Virus record (IMG/VR): IMGVR_UViG_3300009011_000002
Location: 62,001 to 126,000 of that record
Reading direction: 5' to 3' (one strand)
From: a virus
Length of the DNA stretch: 64,000 nucleotides
This document shows, in pieces, positions 1 to 9,154 of the stretch (positions are counted from its first letter, which is position 1; each line of letters begins with the position of its first letter). Made by a program: the position numbers and the translations under genes. A model generated the notes under the pieces. It was not told the DNA's origin. It ran no database searches and saw only the letters and a program-made list of their open reading frames with translations.

Positions 1-674
1 CCTACGGTGACGCTAGGGGCACGATAAACGATTCCCTTCGTCGCACTACCACCTTGGTCCAAAAGACCGTGTAACAGCGCGATGCGGTCTTCCAGAGCAC
101 CGTCGAGGTACTCATGTGGCAAACCGTGTTTAACGTCGAAGTTAATCTCCGCACCGTTCAGACGGCGAATGATCCGTTGGTCACCTTCACCGATCAGCTC
201 GTAACCTTCCGGTAGGTGTTCCCGGACGTAGGTGTCTTGAGCAACGCCGTGGCTGGTGTAGTACAACCGACCTTTCGATTGCCAGGCGGTGTACATCAGA
301 CCCATGATGTACGGATGGATCTTCAGCTTCTTCTTGGGCCCGTCAATGGGTGCTACCAACGGGACTTCGAAACGACGTCTCCCACCCTTCTTGTCCAGTT
401 CCAACGCCAAACGAGCGGTACTGAAGTCACCGGTGATCCCGTCCTTGTTGTCGAACAAGGTCCACAAGTGTTCAGCCCCCACTTGGGTAATACGGCCGTC
501 ACTCATGGTGACGTTGTACAGACGCATGACACCTTGTGGATGGATGCCCATCACACGGCTGGTCTTACCATGACGGTTCCAGATCTCGTCGCCAGTACGG
601 AGTTCGGAGATCTTCTTCCAGCTAACGTTACCGTCTTCACCCACCACAGCCACTTCGTTCTGATCCCACTGCAT
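1..674 (-). other. Intein (5' part) inside terminase P-loop
   Basis: The intein starts at codon 183 of the terminase (672-674). Block A looks like NGEDGNVSWKKISELRTGDE-type sequence (VVGEDGNVSWKKISELRTGD). Block B is SDGRITQVGAEHLWTLFD, with His and Trp as in intein block B. The first residue is Met, not the usual Cys or Ser, so standard class 1 splicing chemistry cannot apply. The block B Trp fits the Trp of the class 3 WCT signature. The block F Cys and the +1 Thr lie beyond the edge. About 224 intein residues are visible; a homing endonuclease domain cannot be judged from this part. Confidence 0.85.
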
Positions 675-1220
675 CTTGCCTTGCTGACGCGGCATGATCA
701 TGTACGTGGTGATGTGGTTCAGGTAAGTCCAGATGAAACTGATGTTACCCCGGTTGGCCATGAAGTTCAGTTCAGGCTTCAACCGACACACCTCTCGCAG
801 GAAGTACCAAAAGTTAGCTCGGCATTCTTCTGCAATCCAGGTGCGTTGTTCGTTGGTCAAATCCTCAGCGTAAGGATCCACCCCTTTCAACATAGGGTTG
901 TTCAGCTGGAGGAGGAAGTAGTAGTTCTTGATTCCTTGCTTCCGGAAGACTTCGGCTGTCCGGAGGAAACTGGCGTTCTTGGTAGAAAGGTCAGCCGCTG
1001 CTTTGTAGCGAGCAAAGTCTTTCAGGAAACGGACGGTCTTGATACTGCTCAGACTGTCTTCGTTGAAGTGTGCCATGATGAGTTCATCACGGGTACGCTT
1101 GGTGTGATCGATCCGCAACCTGCGATCATCGATCAGCTCGGTTGGAAGATTCTGACAGCCCAGGTAGTCCACCAGGTCCGTCGCGAACTTCAGTACGGGA
1201 TTGTCAGATTCTGAAGTCAT
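1..1220 (-). CDS. terL: Terminase large subunit, partial, interrupted by an intein
   Basis: The gene runs off the left edge on the minus strand; 406 codons are open from the ATG at 1220. The N-terminal extein (residues 1-182) ends in an ATPase P-loop-like motif PRQQGK, preceded by the NFWYFLREVCRLKPE and ANRGNISFIWTYLNH stretches typical of tailed-phage TerL. Directly after that lysine the sequence changes to an intein beginning MQWDQNEVAVVGEDG. The C-terminal extein with Walker B and nuclease domain lies outside the window. TerL is the motor that pumps DNA into proheads. Position next to two large virion proteins, sheath and tube agrees with phiKZ gp25-gp30 as recalled. It starts upstream of a small gene's terminator hairpin. 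Confidence 0.88.
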   Translation of the reverse strand, partial: MTSESDNPVLKFATDLVDYLGCQNLPTELIDDRRLRIDHTKRTRDELIMAHFNEDSLSSIKTVRFLKDFARYKAAADLSTKNASFLRTAEVFRKQGIKNYYFLLQLNNPMLKGVDPYAEDLTNEQRTWIAEECRANFWYFLREVCRLKPELNFMANRGNISFIWTYLNHITTYMIMPRQQGKMQWDQNEVAVVGEDGNVSWKKISELRTGDEIWNRHGKTSRVMGIHPQGVMRLYNVTMSDGRITQVGAEHLWTLFDNKDGITGDFSTARLALELDKKGGRRRFEVPLVAPIDGPKKKLKIHPYIMGLMYTAWQSKGRLYYTSHGVAQDTYVREHLPEGYELIGEGDQRIIRRLNGAEINFDVKHGLPHEYLDGALEDRIALLHGLLDQGGSATKGIVYRAPSVTV

Positions 1221-1252
1221 GCGTAACTCCGACAAAAGCGGAATGATGAAAA

Positions 1253-1281
1253 GGTAGCCTAGGCCACTGGCCTAGGCTACC
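1253..1281 (-). terminator. Terminator hairpin
   Basis: A perfect 13-bp stem (GGTAGCCTAGGCC and its complement) with a 3-nt loop is followed on the minus strand by TTTTC. It lies directly after the 1292-1516 gene and before terL. Confidence 0.8.
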
Positions 1282-1291
1282 CAAGGGGGTG

Positions 1292-1516
1292 TTACTCGCT
1301 CGCTTCGTCAGCGTCACTGATATCAGTGATCTCGGCACAGTCCTTACGGCGCTCGTAAGTCAAGACGCCGAGGTCGTCGTAGATGTGAACGTCGCGGTGC
1401 TCACCGTTCTGGAGTACAAACTCCTCGCGGGTTTCCTGCGTTGCTACGTTGTACATACGCACGACAACTTCTTTGTCATCGCTGCAATGCGCTTGAACTT
1501 TTACGGCTGAGGTCAT
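1292..1516 (-). CDS. Small acidic conserved phage protein
   Basis: This is a 74-residue soluble acidic protein with a central FVLQNGEHRDVHIYDD segment and an acidic tail. Short proteins of this look are common in large phages, but I know no function. The start is supported by AGGAG 7 nt upstream of ATG. It stands alone between two terminator hairpins (1253-1281 and 1542-1565), so it may be a separate transcription unit upstream of terL. Confidence 0.7.
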   Translation of the reverse strand: MTSAVKVQAHCSDDKEVVVRMYNVATQETREEFVLQNGEHRDVHIYDDLGVLTYERRKDCAEITDISDADEASE

Positions 1517-1541
1517 ACGCTTCTCCTACGTTAAAGACAGA

Positions 1542-1565
1542 GCAGCCGGGTCGTAACCCGGGCTG
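1542..1565 (-). terminator. Terminator hairpin
   Basis: A GCAGCC(C)GGG stem with TTACGA-type loop follows the 1581-3314 gene on the minus strand. The U-tract is weak (TCTGTCTTTA). Confidence 0.6.
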
Positions 1566-1580
1566 CCCCCACTGTAGAAT

Positions 1581-3314
1581 TTAAACCTCTACAGTGACAC
1601 CTGTGGTAGCCAGCTGAAGTTCAGTGCCATTGGCCGCTTTATTTACCCAGTTGATATACCACGTTTTACCTTTCTGCAACTCGATGTTGATCGGGTTGTT
1701 CTTGTTCCAGTCGGCGATCGCAAAGCGCCAGCGACGACCATCTTCGTGCATAAAGTCGAAGTGGGTCGGGTTTGGAGCTTTGTCTTCGTCGTAGGTGTCG
1801 TAGCTCGGGTTGACCTTCCAGAACAGCGCATCCAGCCACGCTGCTTGGTTGGCCATGCCGTTGGTGAGGTTGAAGGTAGACGACGTACCATTGTTGACAG
1901 CCTTGACGGTGAGTGCGTCGTAGGCAGCCTTGGCAGCATCGAAACCAACCGTCCAGCGGGTACCTGGGCCGTTGACATCTTTGTTCAGGATGATCTCCGT
2001 GTACTGGACGTACGTGACACTCTCGTACGTCTGTGCGACGTTCTTGAGGTTCAGGTTGAAGATCATGTTCTGAGCCACCCCGTACGACTTCGGACGGAAC
2101 GCAGGGCTCTTGTCGTTCAGCGTAACCATGGCGGTCACATCGATGAGCGTCTTGCGGTCCAAGTCGAACAGGAAGTGTTGGAGCTTGTAACCCCCGATCG
2201 TCGCGTCCCATTGCGGGTACGTGTAGATCTTCGGCGAGTAAGCACCTTTAACCGAACCGGCCGTGATGGTGTACAACCGGGCCTTGTGGTTCGGACTGCC
2301 TGGTTGGGCAATGTAGTGCTGCTCGTTGTCAGCGAAGTTGTAGTTGAGCGACAGCTCACCCACCATACCCGGTGCCTTCGGACGCCACTCACGCAACCCG
2401 TACAGCGAGAACTTCGTCCCGTTGACTGGCAGAGCATCGGTCTTGGTACCGTCGGAGAAATGCGCCACTGCGCGCAGCTCCACCGCCAACAGCGGTACGT
2501 TGATCGGTACCATGATGTTGTCGGGATCGCTGGTGTTGGAGAACCATGGCGACAGGAGCTCGATCTCGGTCACGTACTTCATGCCGATCTCGTGGTCCTT
2601 CATGTACGCGCAGTCCTGCACCATCAACATCTGCACAGGCGGAATGAACTGACCACCCTGGTCGTAGAAGACCACGGTGCAACGCGAACCATCCGGCAGG
2701 GCTTCTTTGTTCATGGTGACACTGAACGGCCCGGTGGTCATGATGGTCTGGTTGTTGAGGTCTTTGATCGCTGCCAGCTTGCACGGTACTTGCTTGCTGA
2801 TCATAACTTGACCGGCGTTGTACTGCGCGCTGATGATCTTACCCGTGTCCTTGTCGAGGTTGTTCCCGTAGAACAACAGGGCGTAGGCTGCATCAGGGCG
2901 CATGATGGTCGCGTCGATACGCGCCACCGGAGGACGCACGCTGTAGTCGATTGCCAGCAGCGCCTCACCGGCCATTGGACCACCCCGCAGACCGAACAGG
3001 GCATCCTGGTCAGCAGTGTTACCTGCATTCCCATTCTGCAGCGCCCAAGGACTCAGGGTAGACTTCAGGGTAGCTTCCCAGTCGACCTTCTCCACAACAA
3101 GGATCAGACCATTAGGTTGGTCGAAGACCAGCTCCCCTTCTTGCGGGACCACGTAACGATCACGCTCTTCGATCGGGTGCTTGTCCGGATCGTAGATGTG
3201 TTCGATGTAGTGGAAGGCACGCCGCTCACCCGCGTTATACGGAGTGATCGACGTACCAGCAACGGCATTGGTAGCCGAGCTGTTGGGGGAACTATCGAAC
3301 TGTGTTGTTGACAT
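1581..3314 (-). CDS. Virion structural protein (phiKZ gp26 position)
   Basis: A 577-residue soluble protein with no signal peptide or membrane segment. The N-terminus is Ser/Thr/Asn-rich and followed by a beta-rich body. I recognise no catalytic motif. ATG at 3314 is chosen over the upstream 3335 start because GAGGGG lies about 9 nt before it; its first 23 nt overlap the end of the 890-residue gene. It lies between terminase and a second large virion protein, the place of phiKZ gp26, which suggests a virion or tail/baseplate component. The function is inferred from context only. Confidence 0.65.
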   Translation of the reverse strand: MSTTQFDSSPNSSATNAVAGTSITPYNAGERRAFHYIEHIYDPDKHPIEERDRYVVPQEGELVFDQPNGLILVVEKVDWEATLKSTLSPWALQNGNAGNTADQDALFGLRGGPMAGEALLAIDYSVRPPVARIDATIMRPDAAYALLFYGNNLDKDTGKIISAQYNAGQVMISKQVPCKLAAIKDLNNQTIMTTGPFSVTMNKEALPDGSRCTVVFYDQGGQFIPPVQMLMVQDCAYMKDHEIGMKYVTEIELLSPWFSNTSDPDNIMVPINVPLLAVELRAVAHFSDGTKTDALPVNGTKFSLYGLREWRPKAPGMVGELSLNYNFADNEQHYIAQPGSPNHKARLYTITAGSVKGAYSPKIYTYPQWDATIGGYKLQHFLFDLDRKTLIDVTAMVTLNDKSPAFRPKSYGVAQNMIFNLNLKNVAQTYESVTYVQYTEIILNKDVNGPGTRWTVGFDAAKAAYDALTVKAVNNGTSSTFNLTNGMANQAAWLDALFWKVNPSYDTYDEDKAPNPTHFDFMHEDGRRWRFAIADWNKNNPINIELQKGKTWYINWVNKAANGTELQLATTGVTVEV

Positions 3315-5964
3315 TGAAATGCCCCTCAATGGCACAAGCAGATTCCAGGTACATATCGTTCACCTGCTTAATGAAAAGAAGCTCCTTGGCCGTCACCACC
3401 AGCTTACCGAAGTTCGCATAGGGCATGATTGCAAAGTAGCGTGGGTCATACTTCATGATGACAGGGTCGAACTCCAGCCACCACATGTAGGCTTTCACCG
3501 CGTCCTGGACGTCTTGACCGCTGTACGCAGTCTCACTGCCCTTGAGGGTAGGGAGTTTGATGAAGCCGTTGATCAAGCCGTTTACCACCACGCTCAAGAA
3601 CGGGCTGAACACCCGGTACTTGTCTTGCAGGTTCGGCAACACCGGAACGTTAGGCCCTGGTGGTTGAGCAGGACCACCCGGTTCCCAAGTGATCTCTTCC
3701 GCCGCTGTGGTGGGCTTAGGGAGGTACTTGGTCAGGTAATCACTCACCCGTTGGTCGACTTCCCGACTGCGTTGCCGCAGGTAGTACGTGTCGTAGTCCT
3801 TGACGAACCGAATCGGACAGAAGACGTGCTTCACCATGTAAGGCAACCCGTTGAGGATGCTCCACTGGTTGTCCGGTACTTCACGTTCAGCGCGAGGAAC
3901 CTCGTCGCTCATGTAAAGCGCTCCGCCAATAACCGTACGAGTAACTCGATCACCGCGCAGGTTATAACGACTAACACGGCCAATGACACCACCGTCAATA
4001 AACCCCAGTTCAGTTTCCGAATTCGGGTTATCCACGTCCGTATGGAAGCCATGCGCCCTCACTGTGATGGTCTGGGGACCGTCAACAATGAACTGCTTAT
4101 TGACGATGTAGCAGTACTTATCCTTGTACACCCAATCCACTTTGTCGATCAGTGGATGGCCATTCAACCAGATGTCGATCTGGGCAAACGAGATCGGGAA
4201 GATCAACCCGCCGTCTTCGTAGATGTGCGTCAGCGCAAACGCCAAGCTGTGATCGAGGTGATCCAACTGGAACGTATACGCCAAGCTACCTCGGTTACGG
4301 CAGATGATGCCCCGCTGGTTGGTTTTGTCCAAACCCGTCCAGATGAGCTTACCGTTCTCGATCTTGTAGATCGCGGTATTCCCAGTGACGTTGGTCAACG
4401 GACCTACCAACTTGCCCGTCGAGATGGCGTATGCACTGGTAAAGACTTCGTAGTCCCAGTTACGGTCTACCACTTGGTCGGTGTTGACGATCACGTAGTC
4501 GAGCTTACGGGCTGCATGACCGATGGTGAATTCCACCATGGCACACGTCGGGTTGACCGGTGCGTAGTAACGGGCGTTGGTCTGGTTGTAGTAACCCAGG
4601 AACTGTCCGTTCGCATCGTGTTCCCACGCTGTGAACAACTCACGGTAGGAAACCGGCACTTCAATGCCCCGACCCCCTGCCTCGTAGGTAGCCCGCATCG
4701 GCGTTTCACTGAGGACCCGCGTAGCCGCGTTGTAACCCACCGACAAGATCGCGTCTTCCCGGTTGATCATCATGTACTGCCTGCGGAGCAAACTCATCAC
4801 AGGGCCGCTCTCCAGCGCGTTAGCGGTCCACTCAGCCATGTTAGCCCGAGCCCCGGTAAACGCCAGCAGGATGTTTGCGTCCGTCATACGGTACAGGTAG
4901 CGAATGCGGTGGTGCTCATTCGGCCACTGGTATTCCCAATCCGTTTTCCGAACCAAGATCCGGATACGAATCTTCGACACCACGTTGAGGTCTGGGTGGA
5001 ACGCCGACTGGTTGGCAATCGCGTCACTGGCAATCGCCACGTCAACGTGGGTCAACTGACGTACCGTGCTCACGTCATTGCGGTGGAGGTACAACCCGTT
5101 CTTCCCAGCCCCCAGCAGGAAGTAATCATTGTCGTCGAAGTAACGCAGTGTGAAATCCCCTTTCCGTTTGGTCGGGTGGAGGATCACCTTGCGTTTCTTG
5201 TCGAGGTCCGAGTAATAGTCCCGCAGGCTGGAGTAGTTGTACGTTTCCGTACGGATCACAGTAGGGTCATGCCAGAACTCGACAATGTCCCCCACCTTGA
5301 TCCCGGTGATGGTGTTAGGCGCCCCATCGAAGAAGGCCCCGTTCCAATACACACCGGTGAACCCTGCCTTTGCCTTGAACTTGTTGTAGCGGGTCATGAA
5401 GGTCGCCAGTTCAGCCTGACTCTCATAGACCATCGTTTCATAGACAAAGGGGTTACCGGTTTCAGCCAACGCCAGATCACCCACGTCAACCTTCTGACTC
5501 GGGCCGTAGGTACGGAAGTACATCTGCGTACCGTCTGGCATTGGGTAGCCTTCCAACTTCTCGAAGGCAATGAAAGTCAAGCCGTCCTGGGTGGTCATGA
5601 ACCACGAGTGGCTACGGCTGTACTGGTAACCCTTTTCGTTGTAGAGGTCCAGCTGCAGACCCCGTACCTTGGCAGTTGCACCTAGGTTAACCCAACGGTC
5701 CAATGGGTTACGGCGGAGGATGTGATTCTGGAAGTTCCAAAACCCTGACTCCAAGCCACCCACATGGAAGATGTGGAAGTAACGGTTCCGCTTAGGGAGG
5801 TCCCGCCACTTGTTCATGAACGGGAAGTTACCGATACCACCGAAGTAGTCGGTAACGCGCACAAGCTTTACTTGATACTGCTGGTTTTCTTCAGGGTTCG
5901 CCCAGAGGTTCTGTTCGATGTAGTCAACCAGTGGTGTATCGTCTTCTGGTGTCCGACGCGCCAT
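3292..5964 (-). CDS. Large virion structural protein (phiKZ gp27 position)
   Basis: An 890-residue protein rich in aromatic residues and Asn/Thr, without membrane segments, consistent with a beta-rich tail or baseplate protein. A proline-rich linker (GGPAQPPGPNVPVLPN, around residues 765-780) separates the main body from a C-terminal domain of about 100 residues. Its 3' end overlaps the downstream gene by 23 nt, and its start lies 5 nt after the upstream gene stops, so the three genes are one operon. Gene order matches phiKZ gp26-gp28 as recalled. No enzymatic motif was seen. Confidence 0.65.
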   Translation of the reverse strand: MARRTPEDDTPLVDYIEQNLWANPEENQQYQVKLVRVTDYFGGIGNFPFMNKWRDLPKRNRYFHIFHVGGLESGFWNFQNHILRRNPLDRWVNLGATAKVRGLQLDLYNEKGYQYSRSHSWFMTTQDGLTFIAFEKLEGYPMPDGTQMYFRTYGPSQKVDVGDLALAETGNPFVYETMVYESQAELATFMTRYNKFKAKAGFTGVYWNGAFFDGAPNTITGIKVGDIVEFWHDPTVIRTETYNYSSLRDYYSDLDKKRKVILHPTKRKGDFTLRYFDDNDYFLLGAGKNGLYLHRNDVSTVRQLTHVDVAIASDAIANQSAFHPDLNVVSKIRIRILVRKTDWEYQWPNEHHRIRYLYRMTDANILLAFTGARANMAEWTANALESGPVMSLLRRQYMMINREDAILSVGYNAATRVLSETPMRATYEAGGRGIEVPVSYRELFTAWEHDANGQFLGYYNQTNARYYAPVNPTCAMVEFTIGHAARKLDYVIVNTDQVVDRNWDYEVFTSAYAISTGKLVGPLTNVTGNTAIYKIENGKLIWTGLDKTNQRGIICRNRGSLAYTFQLDHLDHSLAFALTHIYEDGGLIFPISFAQIDIWLNGHPLIDKVDWVYKDKYCYIVNKQFIVDGPQTITVRAHGFHTDVDNPNSETELGFIDGGVIGRVSRYNLRGDRVTRTVIGGALYMSDEVPRAEREVPDNQWSILNGLPYMVKHVFCPIRFVKDYDTYYLRQRSREVDQRVSDYLTKYLPKPTTAAEEITWEPGGPAQPPGPNVPVLPNLQDKYRVFSPFLSVVVNGLINGFIKLPTLKGSETAYSGQDVQDAVKAYMWWLEFDPVIMKYDPRYFAIMPYANFGKLVVTAKELLFIKQVNDMYLESACAIEGHFNVNNTVR

Positions 5965-5969
5965 AGCGA

Positions 5970-6851
5970 TTACCCATTGAGGTTGTAGGTATAGTCAATG
6001 TTCTTTACGAACGACTCGAGGGTGTTCTTGTTGTACTTGGGATCCAACGCCGTCCCAAGCGGGGTCTTCTGGTAAGCACGGAAGCGAGTGCAACCGTACA
6101 CCATCGCCGTCATCAAGCACGGCAGTTCACACGCAGCACCCACCACACGCGGACCGATCGACATGAACATGATGGTACTGATCAGTGCGGTGAAGTCTTT
6201 CAGGGTAACCGTCTTCAGCTTGTACAGCCGAGGGTTAGCGTGGATGGCATCGAGGAGTTCTTCCAGCGTACGCAGTTGCGGAAGTTCTTCGATCACACCC
6301 AGGATGTAACCTTTCTCCGCACCGTAGATGGTCCGGATCACGTTGGTCGCCACGAACTGGAGGTCCGTGTTGTTCTCTTCTTCCAAGCAGATGAAGAAGA
6401 ACGCCAGCAACATGTTGAGGGTCATGACCTCATCGGGCAGCAGGTGGGCTTTACTGGCCATCTTGCTACGCACCGCTTCGGTGAACGCCTTGGTCACTTG
6501 GATACGACCGTTCTTCAGCGGGGTCAGGTTACCCTCGGCCACGTCTTGTTGCAGGAACGCCGCCAGCCGCATGATGGTGATCTCGTTGGGAGAGGTCACC
6601 TGGTTGTTGCCTTTGTTGCGGTAAGGACGCTCATCGTAGACGGTAATGGTCTGACGGTTGTACGCCTGGAAGGTCATCGGGAAGGCGAAAACATTCACCC
6701 CCAGATCCGTTTCATGGGTGATAACGAACACGTTATCTTTCTTGGTGGGAGTCAGGCTACGACTGACGTGCAGTGCCGCCAGTGTGCTCTCCACGTTGTC
6801 CGTGGACTTGCTGAGTCTTCCGACCGTCGAATCATAGCCATTGAGAAGCAT
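5970..6851 (-). CDS. Virion-associated protein (phiKZ gp28 position)
   Basis: A 293-residue, mainly helical protein. A hydrophobic helix lies at about residues 145-157 (LNMLLAFFFICLEE) and another at about 225-260 (ALISTIMFMSIGP then a Cys-containing apolar run). It is the first gene of the minus-strand operon running to 1581 and is divergent from the sheath gene across 118 nt. I do not recognise the family. Context between terminase-block virion genes and the sheath suggests a tail assembly or virion role. Confidence 0.6.
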   Translation of the reverse strand: MLLNGYDSTVGRLSKSTDNVESTLAALHVSRSLTPTKKDNVFVITHETDLGVNVFAFPMTFQAYNRQTITVYDERPYRNKGNNQVTSPNEITIMRLAAFLQQDVAEGNLTPLKNGRIQVTKAFTEAVRSKMASKAHLLPDEVMTLNMLLAFFFICLEEENNTDLQFVATNVIRTIYGAEKGYILGVIEELPQLRTLEELLDAIHANPRLYKLKTVTLKDFTALISTIMFMSIGPRVVGAACELPCLMTAMVYGCTRFRAYQKTPLGTALDPKYNKNTLESFVKNIDYTYNLNG

Positions 6852-6969
6852 GCGAAAAACCCCTAAAAATAATATGTTATGTGCCAGTGGAATATCACAC
6901 TGAATGGCCCAGAAATGGCTTGCATACGATTGTTTTAGGACCCCTTCTCAGAACTCATGAGGTTCTCCC
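6852..6969. promoter_or_regulatory. Divergent intergenic region, probable late promoters
   Basis: These 118 nt separate the minus-strand gp28-like gene from the plus-strand sheath gene and must hold promoters for both. An AT-rich patch near 6866-6882 includes AATAATATGTTATG. phiKZ late promoters are described as a short TATG-type element; the two TATG-like words here are compatible but too short to be convincing alone. Confidence 0.35.
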
Positions 6970-9141
6970 ATGACCATCGCTTCCCAAATCGTAGCGGGGA
7001 AAACGGTAAACAACGGGATCAACGATCAATCGATCCCCCCGTATTCCGTGTCTTCCCCTACATTCCCGCTTCATATGCCGGTTGTTACTCTGGTTACACC
7101 AAAGGGTCCACTGGCAAAGGATAAGGGTACTACCTGGATCAACCTCGCCGACTTCACCGCAATGTTCGGCAACGTTACTGACCACACCTCGCCGTACTAC
7201 AACCCAAGCGCACTGCTGATTCAGCAACTGCGTGCGGGTGGTCAGTCGACCATCGGTGTTCGTCGCGTAGCGGCCAACGACAAAGTGGCGCGTACCGCAC
7301 TGTCTGCCTTCGTGCAGAAGAAAACCGTGCAGGACTACGAGCGTGACCTGGCTGGCAACTTCAAGCGCAATGCGCAAGGTGCCAAGATCGCGACCGCCAA
7401 GACCTACACCGACGGTTTCACCATCGTCATCAAGCCGGACCCGGATGCGGCCACCAAAGCGGTGGGTGGTCTGACCGTCCGCACCATCCCGGCCGTTCCT
7501 GCGGCTGGCGGTAACCCTGCAGTGCCGGAGACCTATGTCTTCCCACTGTTCGAAGGTATCGCCGGTGTGGGTGAAGCCTACAACTCCAGCGGCCTGATGG
7601 CTGGTGTTCGCGATGATTCGGTTAACTACCGCGCCATCGCCGAGTTCGTGAAGGCGACCGGTGTTTATCCGTTCGACCTGAAGGAGTTCACCGAGTCGGC
7701 TTCGGGTACCCGTACCTTCGCCAAAACCGCCGATCGTCGTGAGACTGTTCCGTTCACCCTGATCCAGGTTGACTACAAAGGCGAGCAGTACAACGTCAAG
7801 CGTGGCTTCGGCGCGTACACCGGCACCAACGTGAACCGCAAGGTGACCCCACGTGCCGCGCCGTACAACGACGTGCACGTTTACACCGACAGCATCAACG
7901 CGCTGCTGCAGACCATGTACGCGGTCGAGAAGAAGTACAACACCACCCTGCTGAGCGTTACCCAGCTGGGCTTCGAGCAGATGAACCCGTTCACCTGCGT
8001 TAACCACACTGGCGCGCCGTACTACGCCATCGAAGTGGGCACCGGTGGCAACACCTGGGACCTGAGTGGTTCGGTCCGTGCTTCCGGCGGTGTTCACCCG
8101 TTCTACGACAACGCTGGCAAGCTGCCAACCTACGTGACCGTTGACCCTCTGGTCGACCCACTGGGTGTGCTGGCTGCAGTGAAGTTCCCGATCACCGCCA
8201 AGCAAGCCTGGCAAGTGACCAACGAACTGATGGTAGGCGACTTGACCGAGTACCTCGCCGGTACCGAGACCAAGAACTACACCCGCAACCGTCAGTCGTT
8301 CTTCTGGGACGTTGGTTACACCCAGCCGGTGAAAGACCTGGCCGTCCAGCTGCTCGCCAGCCGGAAGGACATCATCGTCGCGGGTTGCGCCACCGTTTGG
8401 AAGCCGGGTGCGGCGAACACCCTCTCCGAGATCTACAGCCGTGCTACCGGCCTGGTTAACGCCATGCGTCTGTACCCGGAATCGGAGAAGTGGGGTACGC
8501 CTACCTGCCGTGCGTCGATCAACCTCATCGAGGCCAAACTGATCGATGAGAAGACCGATGGCTTCTTCTCGATGAACCTGGACCTGGCTTACGCGTTCGC
8601 GCTGTTCGCCGGTAACGCCCAGGGTGTCGTCAAGCCAGCGTTCTCGCCGGACAGCAAGAAGAACCGCGAGCTGCGCACCATGCACACCCCGAACATCGAG
8701 TTCGAGGAAGATTTCACCGCAGCGAACAACTTCGACATCGGCGCACTCACGCTCCGTGTCAAGGACTCCGAGCAGCTGTTCCGCCCGGCGTTGGTCACCG
8801 TGTACAACAACCCGGACTCCGTGTTGAAAGACCTGGTCACCACCTTCCTCTGCGTTTGCATCGAGAAGATCGCGCAGGACAAGTGGAACGAAGTGTGCGG
8901 CGACACCACGCTCAGCGCCTCGAACTACGTCGCTACCTTCAAGGACGAGTCCGAGAAGGATTGCCGCAACCGTCTCGGCGGTATGGCAAAACGCATTACC
9001 TTTGACGGTTCCTACAACGAGACCGCCCCAGGCGGCCGCGCTGTGATGAACGCCATTGGCCACGCTTACTTCAACAAGGGTAAGTACATGATGAACCTGG
9101 ATCTGTTCGCGTACAACGAACAAGATCTCGAAGCCGCCTAA
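6970..9141 (+). CDS. Contractile tail sheath protein
   Basis: A 723-residue sheath protein, close to phiKZ gp29 in size and position. The N-terminus carries PGV-like sheath features, and the C-terminal third contains the usual conserved sheath fold (VCIEKIAQDKWNEVCGDTT, then NRLGGMAKRITFDGSY). Sheath subunits form the outer contractile tube that drives the inner tube through the host envelope. Codons are strongly biased to C-ending forms (GCC, ACC, AAC), as expected of a very highly expressed virion gene. Start: AGG 9 nt before ATG. The tail tube gene follows 13 nt downstream. Confidence 0.88.
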   Translation: MTIASQIVAGKTVNNGINDQSIPPYSVSSPTFPLHMPVVTLVTPKGPLAKDKGTTWINLADFTAMFGNVTDHTSPYYNPSALLIQQLRAGGQSTIGVRRVAANDKVARTALSAFVQKKTVQDYERDLAGNFKRNAQGAKIATAKTYTDGFTIVIKPDPDAATKAVGGLTVRTIPAVPAAGGNPAVPETYVFPLFEGIAGVGEAYNSSGLMAGVRDDSVNYRAIAEFVKATGVYPFDLKEFTESASGTRTFAKTADRRETVPFTLIQVDYKGEQYNVKRGFGAYTGTNVNRKVTPRAAPYNDVHVYTDSINALLQTMYAVEKKYNTTLLSVTQLGFEQMNPFTCVNHTGAPYYAIEVGTGGNTWDLSGSVRASGGVHPFYDNAGKLPTYVTVDPLVDPLGVLAAVKFPITAKQAWQVTNELMVGDLTEYLAGTETKNYTRNRQSFFWDVGYTQPVKDLAVQLLASRKDIIVAGCATVWKPGAANTLSEIYSRATGLVNAMRLYPESEKWGTPTCRASINLIEAKLIDEKTDGFFSMNLDLAYAFALFAGNAQGVVKPAFSPDSKKNRELRTMHTPNIEFEEDFTAANNFDIGALTLRVKDSEQLFRPALVTVYNNPDSVLKDLVTTFLCVCIEKIAQDKWNEVCGDTTLSASNYVATFKDESEKDCRNRLGGMAKRITFDGSYNETAPGGRAVMNAIGHAYFNKGKYMMNLDLFAYNEQDLEAA

Positions 9142-9154
9142 GGAGTGAGTGGTT

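Noticed and set aside
216-1214. Long plus-strand ORF opposite terL
   Set aside because: It is antisense to the clearly recognisable terminase/intein coding frame and has no family likeness.
1746-3311. 521-codon plus-strand ORF
   Set aside because: Shadow of the 1581-3314 virion gene; the residue mix (Arg/Val/His-rich) is typical of antisense translation.
3244-5685. 813-codon plus-strand ORF
   Set aside because: Antisense shadow of the 890-residue virion gene.
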